Below, piece by piece: positions 33,747 through 43,095 of a stretch of 64,000 nt of DNA. The stretch lies in assembly GCA_024752435.1 (NCBI GenBank), contig CP103020.1, positions 868,001 through 932,000 of the forward strand, written 5' to 3'. The position numbers were made by a program, and so were the translations under genes. Origin of the DNA: Allantophomopsis cytisporea (Eukaryota > Ascomycota > Leotiomycetes > Phacidiales > Phacidiaceae). The notes under the pieces were generated by a model. It saw only the letters and a list, made by a program, of their open reading frames with translations. It made no database searches and had not been told where the DNA came from. Every line of letters starts with the position of its first letter. The stretch's first letter is position 1.

Positions 33747-35167
33747 GTTGCTTCAATTTGGGTTTCTATCTCTATAAGAAGCTCTCCGGTGTCTCATATA
33801 TTCGGAAAAGAGTCTAGGTACGGTCAATCTGAGATAGTAGACCTTCCAACAGACAGAAAAGAGCAAGTAGATGTTACATATGCGAAGTAGGAAGCAAGTG
33901 CTGAGAAAGAGAAGATATCTTAATATAATGATACAGTCAAAGCGCTTACTCTATTCAATATCTCAAAGGTATAAACTTGTATCATTACAACTGTGCCGGA
34001 GAACTTTTCCGTAGCATTGTTAGCACAATACTTATTCTAGAGTTTGATTGGTAGTCCACTATTGTTCATGACGGACAAACTTGAAATCTTTTGCCCTTCA
34101 TAGTTCTGTGGCTGGGAGCAACTGCACAGCTTTTTGTTGTTGACATTTGTAATGCTCTAAATAGACGCACTGATCATCTTGATACACTCCACCAATATCA
34201 AAATGTGTCAGTCCACCAGAGCTGACAATTTTGACTGCTACTATCCATTCCCCTTACAAAGTCAGTCAATAATAAGTCGTTCTCGCCCCGTGGCACAGGT
34301 GAGTTCTTTCCAAGTGATAAATGAAGTCATGATAAGAAACAGCAGCTTTACCCCACAAAGTATAGCTCCCAACCAATCCGTCCGCCTAACATAACGCCAT
34401 GCACCGTCGATACACTATGTACACAATTCCACCACACAACATGCAATTCCTTATCTTTCAACGTAGGCTCGATTGTCTCCTTAGCTGCATTTCCCCAGGT
34501 AGTGGCGTAAATGATACGGTTTCGTACATGCTGCACCCAACGGGTACTCTGCGGCACCAATTTTATGTATTGGGATCAAGATTGACGTCACATAAAACAC
34601 ATATACTTTCCACCTATCTTTCATCTCCCGCAGTATTGAGTTTCTCACTACTAGATCTCACTATCCAAGCATGATTTACAAGTCGATCTGGGATTGAAAA
34701 ACGTCAGAAGGAGATACTAGCTAATGTCTGTACATTACAGAGACGGTTCGCTGATAACATTCCGGATACCCTACCTAAGAGTTGTAATAAGTACTTAGCT
34801 ATTCAATTTTTACAAGCCTCAAAAATTCCAAAGGCAACATAAAAATTTGAGTGATATGTTTATTAAGACTCGTACACTTATTGGGATGTGTAGAGTTATT
34901 AGAAGTAATAGAATCGTTCGTAGCTATACATTCATCAAGACCTGTTTAGTTACTAGAAGTCATAGAATAGTTTGGAGTTATACATTTTTAAGAGGCGTAC
35001 GTGCGTTCCTCTCATGGCGAATTTATTTATCTTCTAATCTATTCAATAGAGTACCCGAGAATTCAACACAAATCCCAGCCTAAATCCCAGCTGTGAGTTG
35101 AATCAGCTGCTGTTGCAACAGTATCTATATGTTGGTCGTTGAGGCGTTTTCCCAGCATATAATACAC
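33747..35167. other. AT-rich intergenic region with 54-nt repeats
   Basis: 1.4 kb between the FNT start and the FPGS 3' end. No gene is recognised. The last part carries the second locus of the 54-nt repeat. Confidence 0.5.
34857..35010 (+). repeat. Diverged 54-nt tandem repeat, locus 2
   Basis: Units begin at 34875, 34929 and 34983 (partial), exactly 54 nt apart, preceded by a partial unit. They match locus 1 (21536-21841) in the core TAGAAGTnATAGAAT and in the CATTCATCnAG start. In one frame they translate as an 18-residue repeat with (T/I)RS(N/H)RIV(R/W)S. Confidence 0.75.
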
Positions 35168-36941
35168 CTAGAAAGCCTTTGTATCTTCCAAGAGGCTTAA
35201 AGCCCCTCCAATCAGATGCAAACTGCCTGTGATAAATGCTGATACAGGCTTCGAGTCATCCAATGCCCGAACATAATCAATGGACTCTTCAATGCTTGCC
35301 ATGACCACGACCTCGGCCTTGGGGTCAAGTTCGGACCATTTGGCGGCAAATTCGTTCTGTACTGTGAGGTTTGCGATGGCCTCGGGATCATATCCACGAT
35401 TGACGAAATCTGTTCTTTGTCAGAGAATATGAACAACTCATTGAGGACTATCTTCATACCTTTCTTATAACCCGTCTTTGCAGAAGTGACATTTGTACAA
35501 AAAATCACATGATCGAATTCGAGGTGGCCTCCGGCACGTAAGGCACTAAAAAGTCCAGCAAGAAGTTCAACAGCTTCTGGTCGGCCTTGCTGGTTAAATA
35601 TCAAAACACGGGTTCCAGAGCTAATCTCAAAAGCATCAGTAAAGACCCCTTTTCCGGAGTTCCAATATAGTTGGGGGCTTCATACCTAGTAGAACATTGG
35701 CTATCATACCACTGGGCCGCAACTTTCAGACTGTCTTTAGTATGAGCACCATCAAGATACCATGTGATATTTCCCTCGGGCTTTATTTCACATCTACCGC
35801 GCCAGACAACTTGTTCGAGACCATCAATGAACTCTTGCGGTAAAAATTCCTCTTGGAGGCCAAATCCCTGGTCCAACTGCCTCAGTGTAGTTGCAGCAAG
35901 TTTTATGGCCATTGATGCATTCATCTTCTGGAACGGCGCGTCAGGAAGGATCTTGACGTTTTTGATCCGTGGGTCAATCTCCACGGTCTTGAGAAGAACA
36001 CCCTTCTTCTTTGCCTGGTCCTTGAGCACCTCCATTGCCGCCGGAACCTGCGGTGCGGTGAATGCAAGTGCACAGATCTTCATGATTCCAGCCTTGTGCC
36101 ATGAAATCTCCTCAATGGTATTTCCCAGACTGTACGTGTGATCAATACCGAGAGCAGTGATTCCAGTGACAGCAGGCTCCTCGACCAGATTCGTTCCATC
36201 GAAAGCACCTCCAACCCCAACCTCGTATATTGCCGCCTGTACTTTTTCTTGCAAGAAAGTGTGGTACGACATCAGTGTCAAATAACGGAAATAGACAGGT
36301 TTATTCGTCGGGTCTTCACCCAGCTCTATGGCGGACGCTTCCAAAGCATCCCAAACTTCAAAGAAGTACTTCGCAAAAAGTTCCTCCGAAATTGGCTTTG
36401 AGTCTATCCGGATTCGCTCGCGCACAGCAAGCAAGTGCGGCGAAGTGAAAAGGCCAACTTTTGACGGAACGCCTTTAGATTTGCGGTAGAAATTGAGGAT
36501 GGAATCGACGTATGCGCACGTCGAGCCTTTTCCTTTTGTGCCAGCCACATGGACAATGTTTAGTTGATTGAGATCGGAGATCTTCAAATATTAGTCTATG
36601 TCTCTTGTGAAAAATATTCTTCCTGGTTGTATATGATACCTGATATCCTAGTCTGCGCAGCCAATCACGCATTTCCTCAATATCACTTTCATCCGGTTTA
36701 ATATTCTGACGCTGACGCTCCTGGATGACTTTGAAACTCGACTGAAGCGTATTCAGCGCGTCTACAGCATCCTATATTATCATAAGCTTCACCGTCAGAT
36801 CTGACAGGTCACGTGGCTTACATTATAAGTTCTTTGGGCCATTTTCGAAGCCAGATTTCTTCGCTGTATAGACCAAATTGACGGTATGTCCAGGAAAGAT
36901 CTCCTATTCACTGACAGCACTCTTAAAGGCGCACGGCGCAT
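35168..36941 (-). CDS. Folylpolyglutamate synthase paralogue 1
   Basis: Five exons: 36941-36822, 36771-36640, 36581-35686, 35620-35460 and 35409-35168 (516 aa). FPGS adds gamma-linked glutamates to folates so they are retained and used in one-carbon metabolism. Features in order: an Arg/Ser-rich presequence (MRRAPLRVLS...), a second in-frame ATG at 36842 starting MAQRTYN, the P-loop HVAGTKGKGST, TSPHLLAVRERIRI, VGVGGAFDGTN, LGIDH...SWHKAGIM, WYLDGAHTKDS, VLIFNQQG and ITGSLHLIGG. The two ATGs suit mitochondrial and cytosolic forms, as known for this family. GAFDGTN replaces the common GEYDSTN and HKAGIMKICAL replaces HKAGIxKPG, so this copy is somewhat divergent around the active site. It lies head to head with paralogue 2, 200 nt apart. 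Confidence 0.9.
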
Positions 36942-37141
36942 TTCTGTCAAATAAAATTCATTATGCGATGTCGCACATGAAGTGGACTTTTAGGATTGAA
37001 TGACCAAGCGCAGTTTAGCCCGATCTTTATCGCTAGGCTCGTTGCCAGCCTTGTGCTTATGCTGATTTTAGCTCGAGGCTGCCAACGCAGCTGCTCTGAA
37101 TTAACTCATATTCATGCGTTGTTATTGATGATTGGTATTTT
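36942..37141. promoter_or_regulatory. Shared divergent promoter of the two FPGS genes
   Basis: Only 200 nt separate the outermost start codons. An inverted CCAAT (ATTGG) is at 37131. Because it lies so close to the ATG at 37142, transcripts starting downstream that use the inner ATG at 37247 are plausible. Confidence 0.5.
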
Positions 37142-38791
37142 ATGTCTTTCCTGATCTCTTTCAGGACCAGAACGTCTTGTTTGGCTGTTCACTCACATAT
37201 GGTCATTTCACGTTTACCGGCTTCGCGGAGTAGAAGCTATACGATAATGTCGAATTCTAAACGCACTTATGGAGATGCGATCAAGCTACTAAATTCACTA
37301 CAATCCAACAATTCGATACGACTCGCCATTGCCAATGCGGATTCTGCAGCATCATTCAACGATGTAGCTATTCCAGAGATGGTGGAATGGGTCCGTCGAG
37401 CGGGATATGATGTGGGGAGAGATTTTGACGGACTGAAAGTTATCCATGTTGCAGGAACGAAGGGCAAAGGGAGTGTCTCTGCAATGACAGCCTCGATACT
37501 TGGAAATTACAGGGGTCAGTGGCCAATCACAGATTCTATCATATCCAGATCAGATAAGGCCTTAAATATCACAGCGAAGAGAAGTGCTTCTATTGGAAAG
37601 GTCGGCTTGTATACAAGTCCCCATTTACTTTCCGTTCAAGAGCGAATCTGTATTGATGGACAGCCCATTTCTGAGGAGCTCTTCACTAAGTACTTCTTTG
37701 AGATTTGGGAACGATTATCAGATGCGGCGGCTTCAGAAGGGCATCTCGCTCCTGAATCACCGGAAACTAAACCGCTCTACTTCCGCTACCTGACTATCTT
37801 GGCTCTACATGTATTTTTGCAAGAAGGTGTCGAAACGGCGATCCTTGAGTGCGGAATTGGAGGGGAATATGACAGCACAAACATTTTGCCAGCGAAGGTC
37901 ACGAGCACGTCTGCGATCACAAGGCTGGGTATAGACCATGTCGGGATGCTGGGCAACACACTGGAGAAGATTGCATGGAATAAGGCCGGTATCATGAGAG
38001 AAGGTGTTGAGTGCTATACAGTGTCGCAGCATGCTGAGGCAATCCCAGTACTATCCAGGCGGGCTTTAGAGAAGGGTGTTTTGTTGCGAACCATTGAGAG
38101 ACATCCAGATTTGTCACACGGCACTGTCAAGCTTAGTCTCCAGGGAGACTTTCAAAAAGACAATGCTAGTCTAGCTATTGCAGTAGCCGCGGCGCATCTA
38201 CGAAACTTAAAAATCCCTTCTATACCTGAGCATGACGAGCTCATGACAAACCCTTTGCCAGAGGCATTCAAGCAGGCCCTCGAGACTGCGCGCTGGGCTG
38301 GACGCTGTGAAGTCCGGGCCGAAGGAAACATCGAGTGGTGCATTGATGGAGGCCATACTTCTGACAGTATGGCGGTCATAGGGGAGTGGTTCGCCTCTAA
38401 AGTACAGGAGAAGGGGCCATCGAAGACTATTCTACTTTTCAACCAAGGCGCTCAGGAGAGAGATGCAGCTAGTCTGTTGAAGGTTTTGCACGCCACTATC
38501 AGCTGGGGTATTGACAACCCATTCATCTTTTCGACGGCTTTATTCTGCACGAACAGCGTTGAGAAGCAGCCACCTACAACGGACTTGACCTTGCAAGAGA
38601 GCATGGCCAAAGCCTACAAGAATATAGATGCAAAGGCAGAAGCCTTGGTGTTTAGCAGCCTTGAGGAAGCTGTGACCCATGCAAGGAAACTGGCAAACGC
38701 AGAGTCCCACGTAAAGGTTCTTGTTACTGGAAGTCTGTACCTTATTGGTGGCTTCCTTGAAGTACTCGAGAAAACCACGACAAAGAACTGA
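37142..38791 (+). CDS. Folylpolyglutamate synthase paralogue 2
   Basis: The frame is open throughout (549 codons), but 37515-37574 looks like a 60-nt intron (GTCAGT donor, ATCACAG acceptor) without a stop and a multiple of three. Removing it (exons 37142-37514 and 37575-38791, 529 aa) aligns NYRAKRSASIGKVGLYTSPHL with FYRKSKGVPSKVGLFTSPHL of paralogue 1. Other features are a mitochondrial-type N-terminus (MSFLISFRTRTS...), an inner ATG at 37247 (MSNSKRTYGDA) suited to a cytosolic form, the P-loop HVAGTKGKGSV, GIGGEYDSTN, LGIDHVGMLGNT...WNKAGIM, CIDGGHTSDS and VTGSLYLIGG. It keeps EYDSTN but has Asn for His in the HKAGI motif. TKGKG rather than TNGKG favours FPGS over dihydrofolate synthase. 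Confidence 0.9.
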   Translation: MSFLISFRTRTSCLAVHSHMVISRLPASRSRSYTIMSNSKRTYGDAIKLLNSLQSNNSIRLAIANADSAASFNDVAIPEMVEWVRRAGYDVGRDFDGLKVIHVAGTKGKGSVSAMTASILGNYRGQWPITDSIISRSDKALNITAKRSASIGKVGLYTSPHLLSVQERICIDGQPISEELFTKYFFEIWERLSDAAASEGHLAPESPETKPLYFRYLTILALHVFLQEGVETAILECGIGGEYDSTNILPAKVTSTSAITRLGIDHVGMLGNTLEKIAWNKAGIMREGVECYTVSQHAEAIPVLSRRALEKGVLLRTIERHPDLSHGTVKLSLQGDFQKDNASLAIAVAAAHLRNLKIPSIPEHDELMTNPLPEAFKQALETARWAGRCEVRAEGNIEWCIDGGHTSDSMAVIGEWFASKVQEKGPSKTILLFNQGAQERDAASLLKVLHATISWGIDNPFIFSTALFCTNSVEKQPPTTDLTLQESMAKAYKNIDAKAEALVFSSLEEAVTHARKLANAESHVKVLVTGSLYLIGGFLEVLEKTTTKN

Positions 38792-38908
38792 GACTTCTCT
38801 TTACGGAACAGGGTTTCCCATATAATACTGACAGAAGCGATCCGTGATCATTGATGAAACCTGCCTCAACAACTCCTCCCAAATGCTATAATTATGTATT
38901 TCATACGC

Positions 38909-40293
38909 TTATATCTGTCTAACTTCCTTGCCTCTCATCTCCGGCCTCTCAACTTCCCATTCGTCGCGCAAAACTGCGAAGACGAAATCGGCGACTATCA
39001 AGCCAAATCCAAGAGACCACACTAGAGTGATGGCATAGAAGAAATTGGCATTTCCACTGCCGGCATAGATCCATAGATACCAGAAAGCTGGACCTAGCAC
39101 AGTCGCGTACCCTACAGTAGCTCCAGTTACAAAAGGGTATCGCAAAAGTGGGAAGATGTGCCGATATAATGGCAAGAATCCCATGTATAGTGAGACATCG
39201 GATATCGAAGGATATGGCTTGAAAACTGCTAGTAGGCCGAGCATGGTGGTTATGATGAAAAGTGGTTGTCTTCGAATTCGTATGCATAGCGGCACAACAT
39301 AAGATGCAATATGTAACCAGAATACTCCTAAAAAGAAGGATCGGAAGGAGTCAAACATCTCAATAAAGAAATACCACCATAGTCCTACATTCGGCGTGAG
39401 ATCAGGCAGTAACAACTGGACCCCATACGTGGACTCAAGGAACTCCCAGGACCCGGTGATCCAACTTGATACCTGTAGTAGAGTGAAGATCAGGGAGCCC
39501 ACTGCTACTAGGTGTCCGATTACATAGCCCGTCAGTCCCGGTTCGATTCTCTGCGGGCGTTTTCGATCGAAATTGAGCAGAATGAGTGGTGGGAGTAGTA
39601 TGATTGGGTACATGGAGAGGTAGGATGCCATTGAAATGGCGAATAGAGAGGTAACCCCGCGATTGAGGATAGCATGGGAAATTGCATAAAGGATGGCGCA
39701 GTTTGTTAGCACACTCGTAGGTCGTCCAATGCATGTCGCAATTGTGAAAGGGTTAAAAAGAAATCTAAATCCTCTATCATTAGCCTAGATCCCAAATAAA
39801 GATATAGTGTAGTTGGCTTCTTACGCAGCACCTATTGCTAAGCTACTATATCTCCTGCCCTTTCTTGGTGATGAATACAATCTCGATAGAGCAGATTCGC
39901 CGGACTCAGCAATGTCCATGAGCGCATTGGCGCTCAAGAGATCGATGATTATGTACACAAGATATGTGAAGATGGGATAGGTTGTCGAGTCCGGGAGTAA
40001 TGAGAAGAGGGGGAGGAGAAGTGGTGCTTGGTGATAGACTCCTCCATCGTAAGGGGAGACATTGTGGGTATAAAGGAAGAGTCCTTCTTGTACTGAATGA
40101 TTGAAAACGCATTAGTATTATGGACTTTCATATAGCTAATCAGATGCTTACATCTCTTGAAGCTTGTGACAGGTGTAGACACTTCTACACGTCCAGTAAG
40201 CAAATCTGGTAGACCTGGGAACGAGGTGAACAACAGGAGTCGCAATGCCGCTGCTGCACCAAAAAGAGCAGCTTTTCGACGATCGACTGCCAT
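38909..40293 (-). CDS. gab1: GPI transamidase subunit PIG-U (Gab1/Cdc91)
   Basis: Three exons: 40293-40152, 40092-39825 and 39773-38909 (424 aa). PIG-U is a multi-spanning ER membrane subunit of the complex that attaches GPI anchors to proteins. Visible features are the N-terminal helix, EGLFLYTHNVSPYDGGVYHQAPLLL (the family's most conserved block, completed by the first splice), FRFLFNPFTIATCIGRPT, the internal SYLSMYPIILLPPL, the FFIEMFDSFRSFFLGVF segment, and FKPYPSISDVSLYMGFLPL. About eight hydrophobic helices are present. It shares a 394-nt divergent promoter with nop7. Confidence 0.93.
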
Positions 40294-40687
40294 GGTGCCG
40301 TATATATTTTATTGTCTCTGGGCTTCTGTACAAGAAATTGACAGGCACATTGCAATTGCCGGCCAAAGGAGTGGCGAAGTATTCGAGAGAGGGAGAGAGA
40401 GCTTGCTAGATATATGACAGCTCCTCTACAAGCTGCCCAAGTACGTATATATGTGTGTACATTCGTCCGAGTCCTCAGGCGTCAGAAGTCGGCATCACGG
40501 TGAAATCTCCATATCGACATATCGCGTTGGTCTGTGCCGGGCGGTGAGTGTATCAGCCAATGAGAATCAACTAGCGGCCGAGAATAAGTTGAAATTCCAT
40601 TTCTTCAAAAGTTGAAATCGCTTCTTATCCTCACTGTCCTAAGAGGATAATTTCTACACAAAATTACTACCATATACAACCGCAACA
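40294..40687. promoter_or_regulatory. Divergent promoter, PIG-U / NOP7
   Basis: 394 nt between outward-facing genes. A CCAAT box is at 40558-40562, 126 nt upstream of the nop7 ATG and 265 nt from the PIG-U ATG, which is compatible with control by the HAP/CBF complex. Pattern-based only. Confidence 0.4.
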
Positions 40688-42770
40688 ATGGGAAGAATCA
40701 AGAAGAAGGGTATGTACATCCTCACTCCAAATCTACGTACGAACCTGTATCTGATTATTATTGTGTAAAGGTACCGCCGGACAGGCCAAGAACTTCATTA
40801 CCAGAACTCAAGCAGTGCGCAAACTTCAAATCAGTCTTCCAGATTTCAGAAAACTTTGCATTTGGAAAGGAATTTACCCTCGAGAGCCACGTAACAAGAA
40901 GAAGGCATCTGCCACCTCCAACGCAGCAACTACATTCTATTATACCAAAGATATCCAGTACCTGCTTCACGAACCTCTCCTCGCAAAATTCCGTGATCAG
41001 AAGGCGCTCGAGAAGAAGATCTCCAAGGCACTCGGTCGAGGAGATGCTCACGATGCAAAGCGACTCGAGACTGGTGCCAACAGACCAGAGAAGACAGGAA
41101 AGACCAAGTACACTCTCGATCATGTTATCCGCGAACGATACCCAACATTCGTCGATGCGCTCCGAGATCTCGATGACTGTCTTTCCATGCTTTTCTTGTT
41201 CGCCAACTTGCCATCCACCGACACTGTTCCAGCGAAGATGATTGCCAGATGCGAGAGACTCTGCCTCGAGTTCGAACACTATTTGATTGTTTCCCATAGC
41301 TTGCGAAAGTCCTTCTTGTCTATCAAGGGAATCTACTACCAGGCTACTATCCAGGGTCAGGATATTATGTGGTTGGTCCCATACAAGTTCAACCAGAGAG
41401 TTACTGGAGACGTCGATTTCAGAATTATGGGCACATTCGTTGAGTTCTACCAGACTCTTCTTGGATTTGTCAACTTCCGTCTCTACACATCTATTGGACT
41501 TGTCTACCCACCAAAGTTCGATGCCGCCAGTGACGATCAAGGAGCCGAGCTTGGTGCTTTCACTCTTGAGGGCAACAGCGTTGGACCAGTTGCACAGCCA
41601 AAATTTGCTATTCACGACAAGTCAAATAAGACACCAGACCCAAAGCTTCAGGCTGAAATTGACAAACTTATGCTTTCCATGAACCAAGAGCCAGCAAAGA
41701 TCACCGAGGCTGAAGACGAGGAAGAACAGCCAACAGACACCATCGATAAGTTTGAGCCTGCTGCGCCAGGTGGTGATATCCTCCCACAGCCATCTTACTC
41801 TGCCACCGACCCATCCACCCTCTTCTCCAACTTCACCTTCTACCTTTCCCGTGAGACCCCACGCCAGCCAATTGAGTTCATCCTCCGAGCCTTCGGCTGC
41901 AAACGCATTGGATGGGATGCCGTTCTCGGCGATGGTGCATTCACGCACAATGAGCTCGACCCAGCCATCACCCACCAAGTTGTCGACCGTCCTCCAATTC
42001 AACAGTCCGAAGATGACGCAGAGGCCGGCGATAACCAGACCGCACAAAAGCTCCGACCAGGATCCCGCGTCCCTGGCAGAATCTACATCCAGCCACAATG
42101 GATCTGGGACTGCGTTAACGATGAGGAGCTCAAGGCCGTCAACGAATACGCGCCAGGTTCGCAGCTCCCACCACATCTCTCGCCCTTCGTGAAGAAGGTC
42201 AGAGGCCAGTACGACCCATCTGCGCCGCTCGCAGAGCAAGAGCGCGAGGGCGAGGAGCTGGAAGCCGACAGTGAGGACGAAGAGGACCTTGTAGATGAGG
42301 ACGAAGAGATGACTACTGACGCCCCTGTACTTTCCGCCGACGCCGACGCCAGCGCCGCTGGCATGGATGTTGCCGGTTCTGAGGACGAGGACGAGGAGGA
42401 GGAGGAGGAAGAATTAGCCGATGAGACGTTCAACGGTATCTCGGAGGCCGAGGAGGAGTCTGAGGATGAGGACGAGGCAGCACAGGCGGCAATTCAAAGA
42501 CAGCGCGAGCTGGAGGCCGAGCTGACGGGCGCGACGCTCGAGGAGAAGAAGGTGGATCCTAAGGCCAAGGCCAAGGCGGACGCTCGCAAGAAGGCGGCGA
42601 AGGCGAAGAAGGAGGAGGATGAGGAGATGGAGCGTGCGAAGATGATGATGAGCAGGAAGAAGAGGAAGATCTTGGAGAAGATGGTGTATAGTAATAAGAA
42701 GAAGGATGCGGAGGCCGAGGGTCTGCGTGCTAAGAGAAGGAAGATTGAGAAGAAGAAGGGGGGTGCTTAG
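40688..42770 (+). CDS. nop7: Pescadillo homologue NOP7, 60S ribosome biogenesis factor
   Basis: Two exons, 40688-40709 and 40771-42770 (673 aa). Nop7/Pescadillo works with Erb1 and Ytm1 in the nucleolus in 27S pre-rRNA processing. The tiny first exon encodes MGRIKKK and the start of the G codon. The N-terminal Pescadillo domain has GTAGQAKNFITRTQAVRKLQ, KLCIWKGIYPREP, FRDQKALEKK and the long FLSIKGIYYQA...NFRLYTSIGLVYPP block. A BRCT domain (about residues 365-470) ends IYIQPQWIWDCVNDEEL. The C-terminal quarter is acidic then Lys-rich and probably coiled coil with nuclear/nucleolar signals (KKAAKAKK, RKKRK). A short first exon is usual in fungal ribosome-biogenesis genes. Confidence 0.95.
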
Positions 42771-43095
42771 ATACATCTCATCGCTATTTCTTCTTTGTAC
42801 GGCGTTGAAAAGGGCTGGGTGTGTAGTTTCTATCTAGGGCGATAAATGCATTCACTTTGAAATTCACTTGCTTCAATGAACCAAGCACTATGAAACTGTT
42901 TTGAAATTCACCATCGTTGAACCAAGCTGTCTGGAAATTGTCCGTCCAGGATTAATCATTATGACTTTTGTAGTTTCGTAACTAGCCATCTGGCTCTCCT
43001 TACTCCCTTGCACTCCAACCGGCCAACCCAAACAAAAGAGAATAACAGGTAGCGAGCGCGGGGATTTTGAGAAAATAAAATAAAAATTGGTATCA
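42771..43095. other. Convergent 3' intergenic region
   Basis: About 325 nt between the 3' ends of nop7 and the large unknown gene. Nothing recognisable beyond probable 3' UTRs. Confidence 0.5.

Noticed and set aside
39535..39560. GGTTCGATTC, another B-box-like match
   Set aside because: It lies inside the PIG-U coding exon and has no tRNA-like surroundings.
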